64,000 nucleotides of DNA, taken from contig NZ_JAZHFT010000005.1 in NCBI RefSeq assembly GCF_036541425.1, forward strand, positions 62,001 through 126,000, written 5' to 3'. This document shows positions 44,772 through 53,820 of this stretch, in pieces (the first letter of the stretch is position 1; every line of letters begins with the position of its first letter). The notes beneath the pieces were generated by a model that worked only from the letters and a program-made list of their open reading frames with translations, was not told the DNA's origin and made no database searches. The translations under genes were made by a program, and so were the position numbers. The stretch is from Consotaella aegiceratis (GTDB lineage: Bacteria > Pseudomonadota > Alphaproteobacteria > Rhizobiales > Rhizobiaceae).

Positions 44772-46697
44772 ATGCAGCAGGAAACGGCCGGGATCGAGCC
44801 CGGGAGCCCCTTTCTGCAAAAGCTCGAAACCCTGCACGGCGCGATCGCGGCCCTGGTTCGCTATCTGCTGATCGCGCTGCTGGCGGTGATGAGCGCGCTC
44901 ATCTCCTATCAGGTCATCTCACGCTATTTCTTCAACGCGCCGAGTGGCTTCACCGAGGAGTTTCTGCGCTATTCGCTGATCTGGCTCGGCATCCTTGGCG
45001 CCGGCCTGTGCTTCCTCAAGGGACTGCATCTCAACCTGCCGCTCGTCGCCGACGCCGTCTCGCAGCGCAATCGCGAGCGGCTGCAGGTTTTCAACGCGCT
45101 GCTCTCGCTCGGCTTCGGAGCGGTGCTGTGTTGGGGCGGCTACTGGTCGATCTCCGACAACGCCTTGACCTTGTCGCCGATGCTGCATGTGCCGCTGGGC
45201 ACGCTGCAGAGCGTGCTGCTGATCGCCGGCACCCTCATCATCTTCTCCCAGATCGTCGAACTGACCCGGCTCGTCGCCGCCACTCCCGCCAATGCCAGGA
45301 CGATCCTCGTGATGGTCGCGCGGCTGGCGGTCGTTTTCGCCTTGGCCGTCGCCGCGCGCCGGACCGAGACCTACGACTATCTGATCTACGAACATCTGGG
45401 CCTGTTTTCCGTCATTATCCTGTTCGGAAGCTTCTTCCTGTTTCTGGCCCTGGGCACGCCGATCTCCGTCGGCCTGGCGCTCTCCGGCATCTTCACGCTG
45501 ACGCTTCAGATCGACAGCGATGTGCTCGCCTCGACCGTCGGGGGCCAGATCTTCAGCGGCCTCGACAATTTCGGCTTCCTGGCGCTGCCGTTCTTCGTGC
45601 TGGCCGGCAACATCATGAACCAGGGCGGCATCGCGCGGCGGCTGATCGACCTCGCCATGGTGCTCGGCCGACGCATCCCTGGCAGCCTCTGGCAGGCCAA
45701 CGTGCTCGCCAACATGCTGTTCGGCTGTCTCTCGGGCTCGGGCATCGCGGCGGCCACCGCCATCGGCAGCATCATCGCGCCCATCGCCCGCGAGAAGAAC
45801 TACGACATGGCCTTCACGACGGCGGTCAACGCGGCGTCGGCGCCGACCGGCATGCTGATCCCGCCCACCGGCGCCTTCATCGTGTTTTCGCTGATCACCG
45901 GCGGCAGCGCCTCGATCGTGGCGCTCTTCCTGGCCGGCTACGTGCCCGGCATCATCATGGGCGTCTCCGTCATGATCGTGGCGGCGGTCTATGCCAAGCG
46001 GAACGGTTACGAGAGCGACCGCGAGCCTTATTCGGCCTCCGAACTGGTGACCATCTTCGTGCGGGCCGTGCCGAGCCTGTTTCTGGTCGTGCTCGTCATC
46101 GGCGGCATCGTCGGCGGCGCCTTCACGGCCACGGAAGGATCCGGCATCGCCGTCCTCTACAGCCTGGTGCTGGCGGCTTTCTATCGCAGCCTCTCGCCCC
46201 GAAAGCTGATCCTGGTCGCCACCCAGACGATCGCCTCGTCGGGTGTTATCCTGTTTCTCATCGCCTGTTCCGGCCTGATGAGCTGGAGCATGACCTTTGC
46301 CGGCATTCCCGACACGATCGGCGAGATGCTGACCAGCATCAGCGAGAACAAGTACATCATCCTTCTGCTGATCAACGTGGCGCTTTTGATCGTCGGCGTG
46401 TTCATGGACATGTCGCCGGCCATGCTGATCTTCACGCCGATCCTGTTCCCGGTGGTGACCGGGCTGGGCATCCACCCGGTGCATTTCGGCGTCATGCTGG
46501 TCTACAACCTGTGCATGGGCATCGTGACGCCGGTCGGCACCGTGCTCTTCGTCTCCTGCGGCATCACGGGCGAAAAGATCACGCGGGTGATCGGGCCGCT
46601 CCTGCCGATGTTCGCGATCCAGTTCATCGGCCTGTTGCTGGTGACTTACCTGCCCGAGATGAGCCTCTTCCTGCCGCGCCTGTTCGGCGTGCTCTAG
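44772..46697 (+). CDS. Fused TRAP transporter membrane protein (DctQ-DctM)
   Basis: A 641-residue fusion. The N-terminal DctQ-like domain (about residues 1-180, four helices) is followed by a DctM-like large permease domain with 12 or more helices (GTPISVGLALSGI, CLSGSGIAAATAIGSI and VGVFMDMSPAMLIFTPILFP blocks). It drives sodium-coupled uptake of the ligand captured by the DctP protein. Fused Q-M subunits are common in sialic-acid and other sugar-acid TRAP systems, in agreement with a uronate substrate. Confidence 0.93.
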   Translation: MQQETAGIEPGSPFLQKLETLHGAIAALVRYLLIALLAVMSALISYQVISRYFFNAPSGFTEEFLRYSLIWLGILGAGLCFLKGLHLNLPLVADAVSQRNRERLQVFNALLSLGFGAVLCWGGYWSISDNALTLSPMLHVPLGTLQSVLLIAGTLIIFSQIVELTRLVAATPANARTILVMVARLAVVFALAVAARRTETYDYLIYEHLGLFSVIILFGSFFLFLALGTPISVGLALSGIFTLTLQIDSDVLASTVGGQIFSGLDNFGFLALPFFVLAGNIMNQGGIARRLIDLAMVLGRRIPGSLWQANVLANMLFGCLSGSGIAAATAIGSIIAPIAREKNYDMAFTTAVNAASAPTGMLIPPTGAFIVFSLITGGSASIVALFLAGYVPGIIMGVSVMIVAAVYAKRNGYESDREPYSASELVTIFVRAVPSLFLVVLVIGGIVGGAFTATEGSGIAVLYSLVLAAFYRSLSPRKLILVATQTIASSGVILFLIACSGLMSWSMTFAGIPDTIGEMLTSISENKYIILLLINVALLIVGVFMDMSPAMLIFTPILFPVVTGLGIHPVHFGVMLVYNLCMGIVTPVGTVLFVSCGITGEKITRVIGPLLPMFAIQFIGLLLVTYLPEMSLFLPRLFGVL

Positions 46698-46786
46698 GGA
46701 TTGCGACCGCCCGCCGTGCCTTGGCCACACGGCGGTGGTCGGCCGAGGCAAATCGAACGACCCCGTTCCGTTTCAGGCTGAGCGTC

Positions 46787-48589
46787 ATGCCGTTTTCAAA
46801 GACCTTTTCAGACAATTCGCTCGCCACGCGGTCGGATTTTCAGCGCTGCGTCGTCGGCCTGTTCGAGCCGCTGGTGCCCTATCTTCAGAGGCAGGGTGCA
46901 GCACTCGACCTCGACGAAGGCGGCGCTCATTTCGACATGAAGGCGAGTTCGCTGGAAGGGATCGCCCGGCCGCTTTGGGGCCTTGTGCCGCTGGCTCTGG
47001 GCGGCGGCGCCTTCGAGCATTGGCCGCTGTTGCGGCGGATCATCGTCGACGGCAGCGATCCCGATCATCCGCAATTCTGGGGCGCCACCGGCGACATCGA
47101 CCAGCGCAGCTGCGAAATGGCGGCGATCGCCCTGTTCCTGGCGCTTTTGCCCGATGAGAGCTGGCATCCGCTGGCGCCGCGGGAAAAGGACAATCTCACG
47201 CGCTGGCTCGCCGGCATCCAGGGTCCGCGCATGCCGGCCAACAACTGGCTGTTCTTCACCGTCCTCGTCCAGCAGGCGCTCAAGGCCGTCGGGCGGGGCG
47301 ATCTCGTCGATACGGCGATGGAGGCGGCCTATCTCGATCGGCTGAGCCACTGGTATCGGGGCGATGGCTGGTACGGCGACGGCCAGGCGCAGACGGTCGA
47401 CCATTATGGCGGCTTCGCCATGCATTTCTACGGCCTGCTCTACGGGCTCCTGACGGATCAGGAGGGGTCGCAGGCCTCTCTTTTCCAGGAGCGCGCCGAG
47501 GCCTTCGCCGAGCCGTTCTCCTATTGGTTCGCCGCTGACGGCGATTGTCTGGCCCAGGGCCGGTCTCTGACCTACCGCTTCGCCACCGCTGCCTTCTGGG
47601 GCATGCTGCCGGTCGCCGGCCTGACACCCTTGCCGATCGGGCAGATCAAGGGGCTTTGGGCGCGCCAGATCCGCTCGTGGCGGAACAAGCCGATCTTCAC
47701 CGCCGACGGGTTGCTCTCGCGCGGCTACGCCTATCCCAATCTCGTCGTCTGCGAGACCTACAATTCACCCACCTCGCCCTATTGGGCGATGAAGGCCTTC
47801 TTTCCGCTGATGCTGCCGGAAGGCTCGCCGTTCTGGGCGGCCGAGGAAGAGCCCGTCGCCTATCCCAAGACGATCTATCCGATGCCGGCGAGCCAAAGTA
47901 TCGCGCAGCGGGTCGACGGCCATTCCATCGTCCACTACGCGGCTCCGGTGCATCGCAAGGTGCAAAGCGACAAATACAACAAGTTCGCCTATTCGACCTG
48001 CTTCGGCATGGAGGTGAACTCGCTTCAGTATTCAGAGAATACCGAGGCACCGAGCTTCGGCGACAATATCCTGGCCTTCAGTTTCGATGATGGCGCCAAT
48101 TGGCAGATGCGCCAGCACAACGAGACGGCGAGCGTCGATGGATCGACGCTCAAGGCGCTGTGGCGCTCGGGCCGCCAGACGGTCGAGACGACGATCGACG
48201 TGCTCGACGACGGCTGCTGCACGCGCACCCATGTCTTCGTTCTCGATCGGCCGGCGATCGTCGTCCACACCGGCTTCGCCGTCGATCGGTGGTACGAGGA
48301 GGCGGAGATCCTCGCGCCCGATGCCGGACGAGCCGCAATCGAGCCTGAATTGGGCGCGTCGGTGATCGTGAAGGGCGCGAACGGCATTTCGGCCATTCGG
48401 AGCCTCGACGGTCATGGGAAGGAACCGCGCTGGTGCGGCCGGACCCACGGCAATGTGGTGTCGGCCCGCACGGTGGTTCCGTTCCTCATGGTCCGCCTGC
48501 CCGCCGGCAGCCATCGCCTCGTCGACGCGATCGGTGTTTGCCCGACCTCCGCCCCGGGTTTTACGGCGCGCTTTTCCGCCAGGGAGTAG
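46787..48589 (+). CDS. DUF2264-domain protein, probable uronate-related glycoside hydrolase
   Basis: A 600-residue protein of the DUF2264 family, a two-domain architecture with an N-terminal (alpha/alpha)n helical barrel (residues about 15-380) and a beta-rich C-terminal domain. Blocks such as GRSLTYRFA, NNWLFFTVLVQQA and DGQAQTVDHYGGFAMHFY are visible. Some relatives are classed by CAZy as exo-acting glucuronidases (GH154, from memory). No signal peptide is seen. Co-location with GH88 and TRAP suggests it removes or processes a uronic acid residue from the imported oligosaccharide. It starts 90 bp after the permease gene and probably ends the operon. Confidence 0.78.
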   Translation: MPFSKTFSDNSLATRSDFQRCVVGLFEPLVPYLQRQGAALDLDEGGAHFDMKASSLEGIARPLWGLVPLALGGGAFEHWPLLRRIIVDGSDPDHPQFWGATGDIDQRSCEMAAIALFLALLPDESWHPLAPREKDNLTRWLAGIQGPRMPANNWLFFTVLVQQALKAVGRGDLVDTAMEAAYLDRLSHWYRGDGWYGDGQAQTVDHYGGFAMHFYGLLYGLLTDQEGSQASLFQERAEAFAEPFSYWFAADGDCLAQGRSLTYRFATAAFWGMLPVAGLTPLPIGQIKGLWARQIRSWRNKPIFTADGLLSRGYAYPNLVVCETYNSPTSPYWAMKAFFPLMLPEGSPFWAAEEEPVAYPKTIYPMPASQSIAQRVDGHSIVHYAAPVHRKVQSDKYNKFAYSTCFGMEVNSLQYSENTEAPSFGDNILAFSFDDGANWQMRQHNETASVDGSTLKALWRSGRQTVETTIDVLDDGCCTRTHVFVLDRPAIVVHTGFAVDRWYEEAEILAPDAGRAAIEPELGASVIVKGANGISAIRSLDGHGKEPRWCGRTHGNVVSARTVVPFLMVRLPAGSHRLVDAIGVCPTSAPGFTARFSARE

Positions 48590-48598
48590 CGCCAGCCG

Positions 48599-49567
48599 TC
48601 ACGATGCCTGCCCGTTCATCGTGAAGACGATGCGGTGGGCACCGTCCGGCTCCAGCCAGACCCGTTCAACCTGCGAAAGCGGGACCGTTCGCGTGGCGAT
48701 CTTGAACCCGGCTGGAACGGCCGCCCGGAAGACGCCATCGATGGCCTCGACGAAGCGCTCGAGCGGAACGCTGCCGAGCCCGCTTCCCATCAATACGATG
48801 GCCGAGGAGCGCAGGACGGCGCCAGGCAGCGTAATCTCCTGCCCGCTCATCGCGCCGATCTCGACGAACCGGATGGGACGCCCCTGCTGCCCCGCCTTCG
48901 CTCCGGCTATCAGCAGGCGTTCGGCGCTGTGGCCCCAGAGATAGTCGAGGACGACGTCCACACCGTCGGCAAATTCGGCCATAAAAGTCTTTTCCAGGGC
49001 CTCGCCGTCCTCGACGAGCGGGATCGTGACGTCGGCGCCGAACGCCGCGACCTCACGCAAGGAGTCCTGGTTCCGCCCGGTCGCGATCACCTTTCCCGCG
49101 CCCAGATGTTTGGCGATCTGGACGGCTAGGCGCCCCGACACGCCCGTCGCGCCGTTGACGAGAACGGTTTCTCCGGCCTTCAGGCGGGCGCGTTCGACCA
49201 GGGCTGCCCAGGACGACATGCCGGGATTGGCCATCGCCGCGGCCGTGACGTCGTCCAGATCGTCCGGCAACGCGACGCACCGCGCCGAGTCCACCAGGGT
49301 GTGCTCCGTCATGCTGCCGAAGGGGGCTTCGGGCATCACGAAATAGACGCGCGTCCCGTCTTCGCGCCGTCCGACGCCATCGACACCGACGACAAACGGA
49401 AATTCGCCCGTCGCGCTGTAGTGCCGGCCCGAGGCCCGGCCTCTGACCAGATGGCTGAGCGCGGCCGCCGTTACAGTCACGCAGCTTTTTCCTGGAGAAG
49501 GCAGGGGCGCGGCGATTTCGCCGTAAACCGGCGGCTGCCCCGGGCTTTGAACGATGGCTGCCTTCAT
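48599..49567 (-). CDS. Medium-chain dehydrogenase/reductase (quinone oxidoreductase-like)
   Basis: A 322-residue MDR-family protein. The N-terminal GroES-like domain (residues about 1-120) lacks the catalytic-zinc Cys/His set, and the nucleotide-binding domain has NGATGVSGRLAVQ. This matches zinc-independent NADPH:quinone or enoyl reductases. Such enzymes often act on reactive electrophiles. It is opposite a MarR regulator gene and its promoter is embedded in two matching 19-bp operator-like sites, so it is probably induced by a small aromatic or electrophile. AAAGGAG precedes the ATG. Confidence 0.87.
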   Translation of the reverse strand: MKAAIVQSPGQPPVYGEIAAPLPSPGKSCVTVTAAALSHLVRGRASGRHYSATGEFPFVVGVDGVGRREDGTRVYFVMPEAPFGSMTEHTLVDSARCVALPDDLDDVTAAAMANPGMSSWAALVERARLKAGETVLVNGATGVSGRLAVQIAKHLGAGKVIATGRNQDSLREVAAFGADVTIPLVEDGEALEKTFMAEFADGVDVVLDYLWGHSAERLLIAGAKAGQQGRPIRFVEIGAMSGQEITLPGAVLRSSAIVLMGSGLGSVPLERFVEAIDGVFRAAVPAGFKIATRTVPLSQVERVWLEPDGAHRIVFTMNGQAS

Positions 49568-49587
49568 CGCAGCGCTCCTTTCACCAA

Positions 49588-49651
49588 ATATGTGCCTTTT
49601 GCATATATCTGGCGACCGAAATCGTCAAGAAAATATGCAAATCGCACATAT
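49588..49651 (-). promoter_or_regulatory. Promoter of the oxidoreductase gene with two matching 19-bp operators
   Basis: On the minus strand TTGACG (49628-49623) and TATGCA (49605-49600) are 17 bp apart. ATATGTGCCTTTTGCATAT (49588-49606) overlaps the -10. The second site (49633-49651), read on the minus strand, is ATATGTGCGATTTGCATAT, 17 of 19 positions identical, and lies just upstream of the -35. Their centres are 45 bp apart. This is a typical MarR-type arrangement (inference). Confidence 0.75.
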
Positions 49652-49790
49652 CCTCCTCTGCGATTGGCATCGTGGCACGGCGACGAGGAAAGAGCGGATG
49701 TCGCGGTTGTACTATCGTCGCGGCGGTCCTGGGGCAGCATCGGACGGACCACCCGAGGAGCTATGGAATCCGTTGCCGAGAGAGCCGTGA

Positions 49791-49809
49791 TGTGTGTTAC
49801 CTGCACACA
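49791..49809. promoter_or_regulatory. Inverted repeat in front of the MarR gene
   Basis: TGTGTG (49791-49796) and CACACA (49804-49809) flank a 7-bp spacer just before the AGGAGA ribosome-binding site of the MarR gene. It does not match the 19-bp operator sequence upstream, so it may bind a different protein or be fortuitous. Confidence 0.35.
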
Positions 49810-49822
49810 GTAGGAGATCGGC

Positions 49823-50311
49823 ATGGCGTCACGGAAAACGACGAAAGATGCGCATATCAGCGCTCAGCTTCGCACCTTGCACGGCGCCCTGCTCGATATC
49901 GTGACGATAATGAACGGCCCGCAAGGTGACGAGGCGCTGATCCGCGAGGCGGGGATCGCGCTGGACCGAACGCTGTTTCCGCTGCTTGTCGGGATCGAGC
50001 GCTACGGACCGATCGGCGTGGTGGACGCCGCGGAGCGGATGGGTCGCGACTACACGACGGTCAGCCGGCAGATGGCCAGGCTCGAAAGTCTCGGGCTGGT
50101 GAAGCGCCGCAAGAGCGCCGCCGATCAGCGTGTGCGCGAAGCGGTCGTTACGGAGAAGGGCAAGGCGATGACCGATCGCCTCGATGCCGCCCGCGAGAAG
50201 ATCGGTCGCGCGGCTTTAAGGACCTGGGATAGCCACGAGATCGATGAACTGGTGCGCCTGATGCGCAAGTTCGCCGACACCGTGGAGGGGGCATCGCCCG
50301 ACAGCGACTAG
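49823..50311 (+). CDS. MarR-family transcriptional regulator
   Basis: A 162-residue MarR-type winged-helix protein. The recognition region is RMGRDYTTVSRQMARLESLGLV, followed by a DQRVREAVVTEKG wing. It is divergent from the medium-chain oxidoreductase gene, with 255 bp between the starts. AGGAGA precedes the ATG. It probably represses the oxidoreductase through the two 19-bp sites. Confidence 0.88.
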   Translation: MASRKTTKDAHISAQLRTLHGALLDIVTIMNGPQGDEALIREAGIALDRTLFPLLVGIERYGPIGVVDAAERMGRDYTTVSRQMARLESLGLVKRRKSAADQRVREAVVTEKGKAMTDRLDAAREKIGRAALRTWDSHEIDELVRLMRKFADTVEGASPDSD

Positions 50312-50451
50312 GCTGAAGAACCCAGGTCACGCCGAAATCGGGCTCGACGGGCAGGCTGGAGTTGCCGCAGAAGCCGGCGGCCACCGAGCGGCGACCGATT
50401 GGCGGTCCGGCAAGAGGACCGACGCCCGGCACTCATTCGGCCGGAAAGCCG

Positions 50452-50479
50452 GACCCGCCCGAACGTCGTCGGGCGGGTC
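50452..50479. terminator. Strong GC hairpin between convergent genes
   Basis: GACCCGCCCGA (50452-50462) pairs perfectly with TCGGGCGGGTC (50469-50479) around a 6-nt loop. It lies in the 279-bp gap between the MarR gene and the last gene of the amino-acid importer operon. No U-run flanks it, so termination efficiency is uncertain. Confidence 0.55.
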
Positions 50480-50590
50480 TCGGCCTGGATCGGTCAGACG
50501 GCCAGAGGTCGTTTCACCGCCCCGGCCGCGAATGCTCCCCGGCAGCACGAGCCCTTCGCTCTCATACCGGGTCAGTTGTCGGCGTGCCGG

Positions 50591-51439
50591 TCAGTAGACC
50601 GTCACATCGAAGCCGAACCACTTTTCCGACAGCGTCTTGATCGTGCCGTCTTCCTTGGCCGCGGCAATCGCCTTGTCGAACATGGCCTTCAGATCGTCAT
50701 CGCCCTTGCGCAGGCCGATCGACGAGCCCATGCCGAGCATGCCGCCCTGGAAACGCGGTCCCACCGGCTCCAGACCTTCGTTGCCGGGGTCCTTGGCCGC
50801 CGTCGAGACATAGGCCATCGAGGCCATGATCGCGTCGATGCGGCCGGCCATCAGATCCAGGTCGTGTTCCTGGGTCTTGCCGTATTCGCGGATCTCGGCG
50901 ACGTCGGCGAAATACTTCTGTAGGAAGCCCTCGGCGATCGAGGACGACTGCACGCCGATGACCTTGCCCTTGAAGTAGGGCTTGATTTCCTCGATCGCCT
51001 TTTCCGCCTCTTCGGGCTTGGAGCCGAGCGAGAAGACCTTGCCTTCCAGCGGCAGATCGGCGAGCTCGTTGTCCTTCAGCACGCCGAAGGTCTGCCCCGT
51101 CGAACCGTAGGGCTGGGTGAAGTCGATCACCTCCTTGCGCTTTTCCGTTTGCGACATGCCCGACATGATGACATCGAACTTGCCCGCCTGAAGCGCCGGA
51201 ATGATGCCGTTCCAGGCCTGGACCACGTAGTGGCATTCGACGTTCATCCGCTTGCAGAGATCGTCGGCGAGATCGATCTCGAAGCCTTCGAGCGTGCCGT
51301 CAGCGTTGGTCGAGTTCCAAGGAGGAAAGGCGCCTTCGGTGCCGATGTTGACGGTCTTCCACTCCTTGGCGACCGCCTGCCCCGTCAGCATCACGGCGGC
51401 CGTCATCGCGACGCCTATGAAACGAGCCCAGCTCTTCAT
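50591..51439 (-). CDS. Polar amino-acid ABC transporter binding protein 1 (Lys/Arg/Orn/opine type)
   Basis: A 282-residue family 3 binding protein with a signal peptide (cleavage after GQAVA, about residue 24). The core GTEGAFPPWNSTNADGTLEGFEIDLADDL and the MSGMSQTEKRKEVIDFT block are typical of arginine/ornithine/octopine/nopaline proteins. It is the last gene of the importer operon, 59 bp after the ATPase. It is a paralogue of the binding protein encoded at 53821-54675. Confidence 0.92.
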   Translation of the reverse strand: MKSWARFIGVAMTAAVMLTGQAVAKEWKTVNIGTEGAFPPWNSTNADGTLEGFEIDLADDLCKRMNVECHYVVQAWNGIIPALQAGKFDVIMSGMSQTEKRKEVIDFTQPYGSTGQTFGVLKDNELADLPLEGKVFSLGSKPEEAEKAIEEIKPYFKGKVIGVQSSSIAEGFLQKYFADVAEIREYGKTQEHDLDLMAGRIDAIMASMAYVSTAAKDPGNEGLEPVGPRFQGGMLGMGSSIGLRKGDDDLKAMFDKAIAAAKEDGTIKTLSEKWFGFDVTVY

Positions 51440-51498
51440 GCTCCATTCCCTTTCTCGGTTGCCGCCGCAGCCCCATGCTGGGCGTGGTGAAGGCCGGC

Positions 51499-52281
51499 TC
51501 AGCCGGCGATGAATCTCTGGAAGCGCTCCGAGCCGCCTCCGTTGAACAGGCTTGCGGGCGCCCCCTCGGCGTCGATCAGGCCCTCGTGGAGGAAGACGAC
51601 GCGGCTCGATACGTCGCGGGCGAACCCCATCTCATGGGTGACCACCAGCATGGTGCGCCCCTCTTCGGCCAAGCCCCGCATGACCCGAAGCACTTCGCCG
51701 ACGAGTTCGGGATCGAGCGCCGAGGTGGGCTCGTCGAACAGCATCACGTCGGGCCGTTGCGCCAGCGCGCGGGCGATCGCGGCGCGCTGCTGCTGGCCGC
51801 CCGACAGGTGCCCCGGATAGTGCTCTCGCTTGTCGGCGATGCCGACCTTTTCGAGCAGCGCCTCAGCCTCCTCGATGCATTCGCGGCGCGGACGGTGCTG
51901 CACATGGATCGGCGCTTCGATGACGTTTTCCAGCACCGTCTTGTGAGACCAGAGGTTGAAGGACTGAAACACCATGGCGACCTTGGTGCGCACCCGGTCG
52001 ACCTGGTGCCGGTCGGCCGGACGGACGCGGCCGCGCCGATCGGTGACCAGGGTGATCGTTTCGTCGCCCACCGTGACGATGCCGTCGGTCGGAACCTCCA
52101 GCATGTTGATGCAGCGCAGCATGGTGGACTTGCCCGACCCCGAGGCGCCGAGAACCGAGACGACCTCGCCCTCTCGCGCATCGAGCGAAATGCCTTTCAG
52201 CACTTCCAACGTTCCGAAGGTCTTGTGCAGATCGGTCAGTCGCACCGCGACCTTCGGTCGAGCACTCTGCGTTTCGCTCAT
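51499..52281 (-). CDS. Polar amino-acid ABC transporter ATPase (HisP/OccP type)
   Basis: A 260-residue ATPase. Walker A is GASGSGKST, the signature LSGGQQQR and Walker B VMLFDEPTSALDPE. The insertion after the first beta sheet is characteristic of the His/Arg/opine group. The ATG at 52281 overlaps the permease stop (ATGA); the longer open frame upstream is in the wrong context. Confidence 0.93.
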   Translation of the reverse strand: MSETQSARPKVAVRLTDLHKTFGTLEVLKGISLDAREGEVVSVLGASGSGKSTMLRCINMLEVPTDGIVTVGDETITLVTDRRGRVRPADRHQVDRVRTKVAMVFQSFNLWSHKTVLENVIEAPIHVQHRPRRECIEEAEALLEKVGIADKREHYPGHLSGGQQQRAAIARALAQRPDVMLFDEPTSALDPELVGEVLRVMRGLAEEGRTMLVVTHEMGFARDVSSRVVFLHEGLIDAEGAPASLFNGGGSERFQRFIAG

Positions 52282-53012
52282 GCGCGTTCTCCGACGGGTC
52301 CCGTCGTCGGCATCACCGCGCCCGCCGGCCGTTCCCGCAGATGCGGCGTCAGCCAGTATTCGAGGCCCTGGATGATGCGCGTCAGGACGAAGTTGATGAC
52401 GAGATAGATGGCACCGGCGACCAGGAAGACCTCGATCACGCGATAGGTCTCCGAGATCAGCTTGGCGGCCAGACCGGTGATCTCCATCAGCGTGATGATG
52501 GAGGCCAGCGACGTCGCCTTGACCATCAGAATGAGTTCCGTGCCGTAGGCGGGAAGCGCCTGCCTGATCGCCAGCGGCAGCACGATGCGGCGGAACAGAA
52601 GCAGGCCCGACATGCCGGCCGCCCGCGCCGCCTCGACCTGGCCGTGCGGCACGGACAGGAGACCACCACGCACCACCTCGCTGGCATAGGCGCCGGTGTT
52701 GAGCGTCAGCGAGATGATGGCGCACCCCATGGGCTCGCGCAGGAGCGGCCAAAGAAACGAGTGGCGCACGGCCGGAAACTGGCTGAGGCCGTAATAGATC
52801 AGAAACAGCTGCACCAGCAGCGGCGTACCGCGGAAGGCGAAGACGTAGGCGCGCGCCAGATAGTCGAGAGGCGGGATATTCGACAGCCGCATCAGGGCCA
52901 GCGTGAGCGCCAGGACGGCCCCGAGCGAGGTCGAGAGAAACGCCAGTTCCAGTGTCAGCGGGACACCGGGCAGCAGCGTCAGGAGGGTCTCTCCGAGGAA
53001 GGCGAAATCCAT
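52278..53012 (-). CDS. Polar amino-acid ABC transporter permease (HisM/OccM type)
   Basis: A 244-residue permease of the His/Glu/Gln/Arg/opine family. It has about five helices, the conserved FRGTPLLVQLFLIYYGL segment and the EAA loop EAARAAGMSGLLLFRRIVLP. A one-base overlap joins it to the partner permease gene. Confidence 0.92.
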   Translation of the reverse strand: MDFAFLGETLLTLLPGVPLTLELAFLSTSLGAVLALTLALMRLSNIPPLDYLARAYVFAFRGTPLLVQLFLIYYGLSQFPAVRHSFLWPLLREPMGCAIISLTLNTGAYASEVVRGGLLSVPHGQVEAARAAGMSGLLLFRRIVLPLAIRQALPAYGTELILMVKATSLASIITLMEITGLAAKLISETYRVIEVFLVAGAIYLVINFVLTRIIQGLEYWLTPHLRERPAGAVMPTTGPVGERA

Positions 53013-53731
53013 CAGGCCCGCCTCACACCGCGATTGAAATAGCCTTCGGCGCGCTGAAAGGTGAAGCTGGATAGGCTGGTGATGACCAGATAGAGGATGG
53101 CGGCGGCGAAGTAGAAGGTGAAGGGCTGGCGCTCCGACCCCGCCCCGACCTGGGCCTGGCGCAGCAGCTCGACGACGCCGGTCACCGATACCAGGGCCGA
53201 TTCCTTCAGGATGATCTGCCAGACATTGCCGAGGCCCGGCAGCGCGTGGCGCAGGACCAGCGGCGCGATGATGCGGCGAAACCGCAGGAACCGGTGCATG
53301 CCGGCGGCGATGGCCGCCTCGATCTCGCCGCGCTGGACGGCGAAATAGGCGCCGCGGAAGACTTCGGTGTGCTGCGCCCCGGAAACGAGGCCGATCGCCA
53401 TGGCGCCGGTGGCAAAGCCCGGCAGGCCGATGAAGCCCTCATAGCCGAACAGACGGCCGATCGAGGTCAGCACCGAGCTGCCGCCGAAATAGAACAGATA
53501 GATGACGAGCAGATCGGGGATGCCGCGCAGCACGGTCGTATAGACGTCGGCGATCGTGCGGGCGATCGGGCCGCCCGCGACCTTGGCGAAAGCGGCGATC
53601 GCGCCGAAGACGGCTCCGATGGCAAAGCCGCACACGGCCAGCGCGAGCGTGACCGAGGCGCCCAACAGCATGACGGGCCCCCATCCGCCGGGGCCAAAGC
53701 TCATCAGTTCGAAAAAACCCGGATTTTGCAT
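53012..53731 (-). CDS. Polar amino-acid ABC transporter permease (HisQ/OccQ type)
   Basis: A 239-residue permease paired with the HisM-type subunit. Motifs are TTVLRGIPDLLVIYLFYFGG and the EAA loop EAAIAAGMHRFLRFRRIIAP. A second ATG ten codons in is an alternative start. It lies 89 bp after the binding-protein 2 gene, across a strong hairpin. Confidence 0.92.
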   Translation of the reverse strand: MQNPGFFELMSFGPGGWGPVMLLGASVTLALAVCGFAIGAVFGAIAAFAKVAGGPIARTIADVYTTVLRGIPDLLVIYLFYFGGSSVLTSIGRLFGYEGFIGLPGFATGAMAIGLVSGAQHTEVFRGAYFAVQRGEIEAAIAAGMHRFLRFRRIIAPLVLRHALPGLGNVWQIILKESALVSVTGVVELLRQAQVGAGSERQPFTFYFAAAILYLVITSLSSFTFQRAEGYFNRGVRRA

Positions 53732-53777
53732 CGCGTTCCGTGGCTGGCGTCGGTCTCGAAGAACCGTCTTTCGATGG

Positions 53778-53809
53778 TGACGCGGCGGCCCCGAGAGGCC
53801 GCCGCGTCA
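53778..53809 (-). promoter_or_regulatory. 13-bp perfect stem-loop between binding-protein 2 and permease genes
   Basis: TGACGCGGCGGCC (53778-53790) pairs perfectly with GGCCGCCGCGTCA (53797-53809) around a 6-nt loop, with no adjacent T-run on the minus strand. It is expected to protect the upstream binding-protein message or cause partial termination. Confidence 0.65.
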
Positions 53810-53820
53810 GGCTGGGCGGT

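Noticed and set aside
44919..46751. A 610-codon minus-strand frame opposite the TRAP permease gene
   Set aside because: Composition of an antisense frame (His, Asp, Gln, Arg rich) and no domain resemblance.
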